From contig CAZYPK010000065.1 of assembly GCA_964649195.1 (NCBI GenBank), positions 1 to 25,920 of the forward strand: a stretch of DNA of 25,920 nt, in the 5' to 3' direction. The notes below the pieces were generated by a model that was not told where the DNA came from, did not search any database, and saw nothing but the letters and a program-made list of their open reading frames with translations. Positions within the stretch are counted from its first letter, which is position 1. Each line of letters opens with the position of its first letter. The stretch comes from JTS-RE9 sp964649195 (GTDB lineage: Bacteria; Planctomycetota; Phycisphaerae; Phycisphaerales; Phycisphaeraceae). Both the position numbers and the translations under genes were made by a program. Positions 22,022-25,920 of the stretch are shown here, piece by piece.

Positions 22022-23365
22022 TCACCCCATCAGTTCGCGGATCACGGTCGGGTCGCTGACCAGATGCGCCGGCCGGCCCTGCGGCGTATAAAGAATCTTG
22101 TTGGGATCGATGCCCAGCTTGGTGTAGATGGTGGAGACGAAGTTCTCCGGCGAGAGCACGCGATCGATGGCGGCATAGCCCTGCCGGTCGGTCGCGCCGA
22201 TGACCTGCCCGCCGGGCGTTCCGCCGCCGGCGAAGAGCACGCTCATGGCGTTGGACCAGTGGTCGCGGCCGCCGTCCTTGTTGATCTTCGGGGTCCGGCC
22301 GAATTCGCCGAGCACGATGACCATCGTTTCATCGAGCATGCCGCGCTCATCAAGGTCTTCGATGAGCGTGGCGATGGTGGCGTCGAAGGAAGGCAGCCGT
22401 TTGCCCAGCGATTCGAAGAGCTTTACGTGGTGATCCCAGCCGCCTTCGTTGAGGGTGATGAAAGGCACGCCGGCTTCGACGAGCCTCCGCGCCAGCAGCG
22501 CCCGCTGACCGAAGGGATTGCGGCCATAGCGATCGCGCATCGCATCGGGTTCGCGGGTGATGTCGAACGCCTTCTGGGCCTCGCTCGATGAAATGATCCG
22601 GTGGCCCTGCTGATAGAACTTGTCCATCGCCACCACCGGATCGCCTGCCGCTTCATCGTTGATTCGCTGCATTTGATCGAGTTCGCTGCGGACATCGCGG
22701 CGGGCGGTGTACCGTTCGCCGGTGAGACCTGCGGGCAGCACCACATCGCGCACGCGAAAGTGCTGCGAGTTGGGATCGCCGGGCACCACGAAGGGGGCGT
22801 GCTGGGCGCCCAGAAAGTTGGGGCCGCCGCTGCGGCTCATCGAAGGCATGGAGAAGTAGGCGGGGATGCCCTGCGGCGCACCGAGTTCGCGTGCCGCCAC
22901 CGAGCCGAGGCTGGGGTGGAAGCTGACGAACGCCCCGCAGCCGACGGGAATGCGTGGCGGAGCGCCGGTCATCATGTAGTGATTGCCCGCGCCGTGGTTG
23001 CCCTGGTTGTGCTGAATGGAACGGATGACCGCCAGCTTGTCGCCGATGGCGGCCAGCTTCTTCATGTGCTGCGAGAAGAGGGCGCCCTTGATCTTGGTGG
23101 GGATGGCATCGAAGGAGCCGCGGATTTCCAGCGGGGCATCGGGCTTGGGATCGAAGGTTTCGTAATGCGAGGGACCGCCATCGAGCCAGATGAGGATGCA
23201 CGACTTGGCCCGCCGCTTGATGGGCGCAGCCTCGGCGGCCAGGGCCTGCGTGCGCAGGGCGCCGACGAGTCCGCCGGCGACCAGCGAGTGCAGGCCGAGC
23301 TTAAGACAGTCGCGGCGGGTGGCGCCTTCGCAGTTTCGTGTTTGAAAGAGATTCATTGTTGGCAT
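22022..23365 (-). CDS. DUF1501 domain protein
   Basis: This 447-aa protein has a twin-arginine-like signal (ATRRDCLKLGLHSLVAGG, arginines at 17-18), pointing to Tat export. The body carries DUF1501 hallmarks: CILIWLDGGPSHYETFDPKPDAP in adjacent blocks, IRSIQHNQGNHGAGNHYMMTG, and near the C-terminus VIVLGEFGRTPKIN with GRDHW. The fold is related to alkaline phosphatase/sulfatase, but the function is unproven. These genes are abundant in planctomycetes and commonly follow a DUF1549/DUF1553 gene, as here. Two start codons are possible (23363-23365 or 23354-23356). A truncated MITE-like element lies 21 nt upstream of the first. Confidence 0.93.
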   Translation of the reverse strand: MPTMNLFQTRNCEGATRRDCLKLGLHSLVAGGLVGALRTQALAAEAAPIKRRAKSCILIWLDGGPSHYETFDPKPDAPLEIRGSFDAIPTKIKGALFSQHMKKLAAIGDKLAVIRSIQHNQGNHGAGNHYMMTGAPPRIPVGCGAFVSFHPSLGSVAARELGAPQGIPAYFSMPSMSRSGGPNFLGAQHAPFVVPGDPNSQHFRVRDVVLPAGLTGERYTARRDVRSELDQMQRINDEAAGDPVVAMDKFYQQGHRIISSSEAQKAFDITREPDAMRDRYGRNPFGQRALLARRLVEAGVPFITLNEGGWDHHVKLFESLGKRLPSFDATIATLIEDLDERGMLDETMVIVLGEFGRTPKINKDGGRDHWSNAMSVLFAGGGTPGGQVIGATDRQGYAAIDRVLSPENFVSTIYTKLGIDPNKILYTPQGRPAHLVSDPTVIRELMG

Positions 23366-23385
23366 CTCATTTATTGCTTGGGAAC

Positions 23386-23448
23386 TTCTGAATAACCCCG
23401 ATGTACCGTGAATCAGGGATTGCTACGCCGCAAGCGGCTTGGACATGA
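23386..23448. mobile_element. MITE-like element, 3'-truncated copy 3
   Basis: The left end TTCTGAATAACC (23386-23397) and interior CGATGTACCGTGAATCAGGG match 11923-12011, but the right terminal repeat is absent. The inner hairpin has lost its two outer pairs (ACGCCGCAAGCGGCTT). It lies just upstream of the DUF1501 start, on the far side from the small RNA candidate. Confidence 0.7.
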
Positions 23449-23464
23449 CATCCACACCGATCCA

Positions 23465-23492
23465 TTGACAATGAAAGAACGTTGGTTATGAT
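23465..23492 (+). promoter_or_regulatory. Near-consensus sigma70 promoter, opposite to flanking genes
   Basis: TTGACA (23465-23470), a 16-bp spacer and TATGAT (23487-23492) are the best promoter match seen in the window. It points to the right, against both flanking minus-strand genes, with an expected start near 23499. Confidence 0.6.
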
Positions 23493-23498
23493 CCAAGT

Positions 23499-23589
23499 GA
23501 ACAAGAAGCAATCAGACGATATTCACTTTGTTTGGCCTGGGCGTGCCTGACGGCACATAGGGAGCAATCCCTCCCGGGCCTCCTTTTTT
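23499..23589 (+). ncRNA. Candidate small RNA with three-way junction and terminator
   Basis: About 90 nt run from the predicted promoter start to a U-run (TTTTTT, 23584-23589). The 3' half folds cleanly. The outer stem GGCCTGGG (23534-23541) pairs with CCCGGGCC (23573-23580) with one U-G pair. It encloses hairpin GTGCC-TGAC-GGCAC (23543-23556) and hairpin AGGGA-GCAA-TCCCT (23559-23572), the latter with a GNRA tetraloop. The strand after the outer stem reads TCCTTTTTT. No ORF of note lies within. It does not look like 6S RNA, SRP RNA, tmRNA or a riboswitch class I can recognise. It lies in the spacer between the DUF1549/1553 and DUF1501 genes, antisense to any read-through transcript of the pair. 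Confidence 0.55.
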
Positions 23590-23607
23590 AGGCGAACCGA
23601 ACCGATC

Positions 23608-25797
23608 TCAATCCTTGAACAGGAACTCGGGTGTATTCATCATTGACCAAAGCAGGTCTTCAGTTACCGATCGGCGGTTGGGGGCTTTTTCGATCATCGG
23701 TTCGACGATTTGCCGCTCTTTTTCGCTGGGAAATCGGCTGTAAACGGTCAGGTAAAGCTCTTCGCACGCCTGGGCCGGGGTGATTTTTTTCGCGTTCAGC
23801 TCCGATGCCAGCCGGGCGGGCAGGCTGCCGTCGCCGGCGACCTTGGCGTAAAGCTGGGGCGACATCATCAGGTGCAGGGCCTGCGTCACCGTCGGGTCCT
23901 CGATGCGTTCGCACGGCGGGTCCTGATTCGGGTCCGGCCTGCCGAAGGTGTCCAGCGACATCGAATCGATGCGGGCGGTCCAAAGCTGCATCGACCGCGA
24001 GCCGGGGGGCATGGCCTGGAAGTTGTCGCGGACGCCTGTGATGTCGCTGACGCCATCGAGCATTTCCTCGGCCCGCATTCGCGTTCGGTAGTGCCGGGAG
24101 TGGTAGCGGGTGTCCGCGATGTTGTGCTTGCCGGGGATCGAGCTGAGCGAATAGACATGCGACACGGCAATGGCGCGGATGAGCTTCTTCTGATCGAAGT
24201 TCACCTGGCGCAGGTAATCCGCCAGCGCCCGCAGCAGGGGTTCGTTGCTGGGCGGGTTGGTGATGCGAAGATCATCGACGGGATCGACCAGCGGCCGGCC
24301 CATGAGCTGGGCCCAGATGCGGTTGGCGGCGACCATCGCAAAATAATCGTTGTCCTTCGAGGTCATCCAATCGGCGAGGGCCTGGCGCGGCGAAGCGACA
24401 TCGCTGTCAGGCGATGGCTCGCCATACAACGGGCGCGGCGGCAGGACCTGGCCGGTGATCGGATGCGTCACCTGCCCCTTGTCACCGTCGAAGATGATCT
24501 CCTCCCCGCCGGAGATCGGCGGCGACAGCCCGGTGCCCTTGTGCCGCAGCTTCGCAAAATAGGCGGCAAAGCCGTAGTAATCCGCCTGGCTCCATTTTTC
24601 AAAAGGATGCTGGTGGCACTTGGCGCATTCGAGGCGGATGCCCAGGAAAATCTGGCTGACCAGCGTGGTGATTTCATCCGGCGAGCGGCGATCGCGGAAG
24701 AGCACCGCAGCCCCGTTGTGCCAGGTGCTGCCCTGGGCGGTGATGAGTTCGCGCACGAACTGGTCGTAGGGTTTGTTGTCGCGGAAGCTCTGGCGTATCC
24801 ACTGGTCGTAATTGAAGACCGCCTTGATGCCCACGCGATAGGGATTGGGCCGAAGCATGTCCGCCCACTTGTTGGCCCAGGCGTCGGCATACTCGGGCCG
24901 ATCGAGCAAGGCATCGATCAGCTTCTCGCGCCGGTTCGATTCCGTCGAAGCAAGAAACGTGCGCGTCTGGGCCGCAGTGGGCAGACGACCGATCAGGTCC
25001 AGATGAGCGCGGCGAATAAACTTCGCATCATCGACCGTCTCCGATGGAACGATCCGCAACGCCTTGAGCTTGGCCCAGACCAGTTCATCGATGAAGTTCG
25101 CGCGCGGCAGCCTGGCATAGACCTCATCACTGATGGCCACGGGCTGCGGATTGGTGGCGGTGAAGGTGTCCAGGTGGTGCATGTAGCGGGCCATGATCAC
25201 CGCTTCACCGGGGATGGCCGAGGTCTTGACAAGCCCGGTCGCATCGACGGAGGCCACCGGCGCTTCGCTGGATTGATACGCGGCCAGGGCGGTGACATCG
25301 CGCATCGCACCGTCGCTGTAATGCGCGGTGACGGTCAGCCGCTGCGTGTCGCCGGGCTGCATCGATCGCTGTTTCGGAGACAGGGTGATGTGGCTGAGCT
25401 TCGGTTCATCGACGACGCGGCGGGGGGCGCCGGCGGCGATCCACCGGCGAAGGGTTTCGTAATTCGCATCGCCGACGGCCATGCGCCGCCCGCCGCCGTG
25501 CGGAAGCTGACCGGTGGCCTTGAGCAGGAAGAGACTGTTGGAAGGACTGGCCGGGAAAAGCCTGCGACCGCGGGCCTCCTGGGTGATGGCGGCGAAGTCG
25601 AAGTCGTGATCGAACCCGAACAGCGACAGGGCGAAGCCGTTTTGCCCGCGCGCCTTGCCGTGACACGCCCCCATGTTGCAACCCAGCGCGGTGAGCACCG
25701 GCTGAACATCCGACTCAAAACCGACTTTCCCAGCCCGCGCCTGCGGACCGGGAAGGCACAAGAAAAGAGCGAACATGACGAATAAAAAACGCCGCAT
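23608..25797 (-). CDS. DUF1549/DUF1553 planctomycete cytochrome-like protein
   Basis: This 729-aa exported protein has a signal peptide at residues 1-22 (MRRFLFVMFALFLCLPGPQARA). It is followed by a PSCyt1-type segment with a CX4CH haem-like motif (GCNMGACHG, C40/C45/H46). Residues about 133-205 look like an immunoglobulin-type Big_2 domain (LSPKQRSMQPGDTQRLTVTA). DUF1549 follows (RRAHLDLIGRLPTAAQT), including ECAKCHQHPFEKW near residue 390 with a CXXCH motif, then DUF1553 (ASPRQALADWM and FAMVAANRIWAQLMGRPLVDPVDD blocks). Such proteins are characteristic of Planctomycetota; the CXXCH motifs suggest haem c, but function is not established. The DUF1501 gene follows 242 nt downstream, as is typical. 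Confidence 0.93.
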   Translation of the reverse strand: MRRFLFVMFALFLCLPGPQARAGKVGFESDVQPVLTALGCNMGACHGKARGQNGFALSLFGFDHDFDFAAITQEARGRRLFPASPSNSLFLLKATGQLPHGGGRRMAVGDANYETLRRWIAAGAPRRVVDEPKLSHITLSPKQRSMQPGDTQRLTVTAHYSDGAMRDVTALAAYQSSEAPVASVDATGLVKTSAIPGEAVIMARYMHHLDTFTATNPQPVAISDEVYARLPRANFIDELVWAKLKALRIVPSETVDDAKFIRRAHLDLIGRLPTAAQTRTFLASTESNRREKLIDALLDRPEYADAWANKWADMLRPNPYRVGIKAVFNYDQWIRQSFRDNKPYDQFVRELITAQGSTWHNGAAVLFRDRRSPDEITTLVSQIFLGIRLECAKCHQHPFEKWSQADYYGFAAYFAKLRHKGTGLSPPISGGEEIIFDGDKGQVTHPITGQVLPPRPLYGEPSPDSDVASPRQALADWMTSKDNDYFAMVAANRIWAQLMGRPLVDPVDDLRITNPPSNEPLLRALADYLRQVNFDQKKLIRAIAVSHVYSLSSIPGKHNIADTRYHSRHYRTRMRAEEMLDGVSDITGVRDNFQAMPPGSRSMQLWTARIDSMSLDTFGRPDPNQDPPCERIEDPTVTQALHLMMSPQLYAKVAGDGSLPARLASELNAKKITPAQACEELYLTVYSRFPSEKERQIVEPMIEKAPNRRSVTEDLLWSMMNTPEFLFKD

Positions 25798-25920
25798 CCA
25801 TCCATCCTATCGGCAACACCGCGAAACTCGAATGGGATTTTTCCCGACACCCGGCATGGAGTGAAGAGCCGCGACGTAACACGTCGCGGACGTGAGCAGC
25901 CTGAAGGGGCGTTCATATAC
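25798..25920. other. Upstream region of the DUF1549/1553 gene
   Basis: No gene was seen. A perfect 9-bp stem hairpin (CCGCGACGT-AAC-ACGTCGCGG) lies at 25869-25889. The minus-strand promoter of the operon is presumably between 25798 and about 25870 but was not resolved. Confidence 0.5.

Noticed and set aside
23499..23589. Known RNA classes (SRP RNA, 6S RNA, tmRNA, guanidine riboswitches)
   Set aside because: The SRP tetraloop domain, 6S bubble and tmRNA ends are absent, and the paired ACGR loops of guanidine-II riboswitches do not fit.
23710..25785. 691-codon plus-strand open frame
   Set aside because: It is antisense to the DUF1549/1553 gene, which has clear domains and a signal peptide. 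The plus frame has no recognisable motif.

Overview
The window looks like a chromosome segment of a GC-rich planctomycete, probably from the Phycisphaerae or a relative. The best evidence is the adjacent pair of a DUF1549/DUF1553 cytochrome-like protein and a DUF1501 protein on the minus strand near the right end. This pair is largely a Planctomycetota/Verrucomicrobiota (PVC) feature. Multiple lipoproteins, duplicated groEL genes and intergenic DNA crowded with repeats fit the same assignment. No phage, transposase, rRNA, tRNA or CRISPR array was seen.

Layout. (1) 1-7360, plus strand, is a chaperone island: groEL1 (His-rich plus GGM tail), a small A/T-rich foreign-looking membrane ORF, groES, groEL2 (no GGM tail), a terminator, two overlapping small hypothetical genes, dnaJ and grpE. 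dnaK and hrcA are not in the window and no CIRCE operator was found. (2) 7499-11038 holds an FmdB-type zinc-ribbon protein, a convergent lipase-like lipoprotein, modA-modB (no modC) and an orphan antitoxin-like gene. (3) 11078-14370 holds a LutA-like Fe-S protein and a coiled-coil membrane protein on the minus strand, then a beta-class DNA methyltransferase. (4) 14582-18076 holds a SCO1-like lipoprotein, a DUF2892 membrane protein, NAD kinase and a secreted esterase. (5) 18395-22010 holds pgk, a short-chain dehydrogenase and an M42 aminopeptidase. (6) 22022-25797 holds the DUF1501 and DUF1549/1553 pair.

The most unusual content is between the genes. At least eight spacers carry long inverted repeats, often with arms built from short tandem units of 7 nt (some 8 nt): TAATACT-like, AGTTCCG, AAATCCG, CAATTTG/CATTGGC, GCTGAAT, and the octamer AGGCACGA/G. 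The enclosed loops are unrelated. Three A/T-rich examples are intercistronic hairpins ending 32-37 nt before the start codons of groEL2, grpE and the M42 peptidase. Two further dispersed families are present. One is a 30-bp REP-like palindrome in four copies, with a compensatory base change. The other is a 70-90 bp MITE-like element with terminal inverted repeats and an inner hairpin. A separate 27-29 bp palindrome lies in frame inside the M42 peptidase gene. Between the DUF1549 and DUF1501 genes, on the opposite strand, a near-consensus promoter is followed by a three-way-junction RNA fold and a U-run, which makes a good candidate for an undescribed small RNA.

All functions are read from recognisable motifs. 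No database search was possible, so statements about novelty are inferences.
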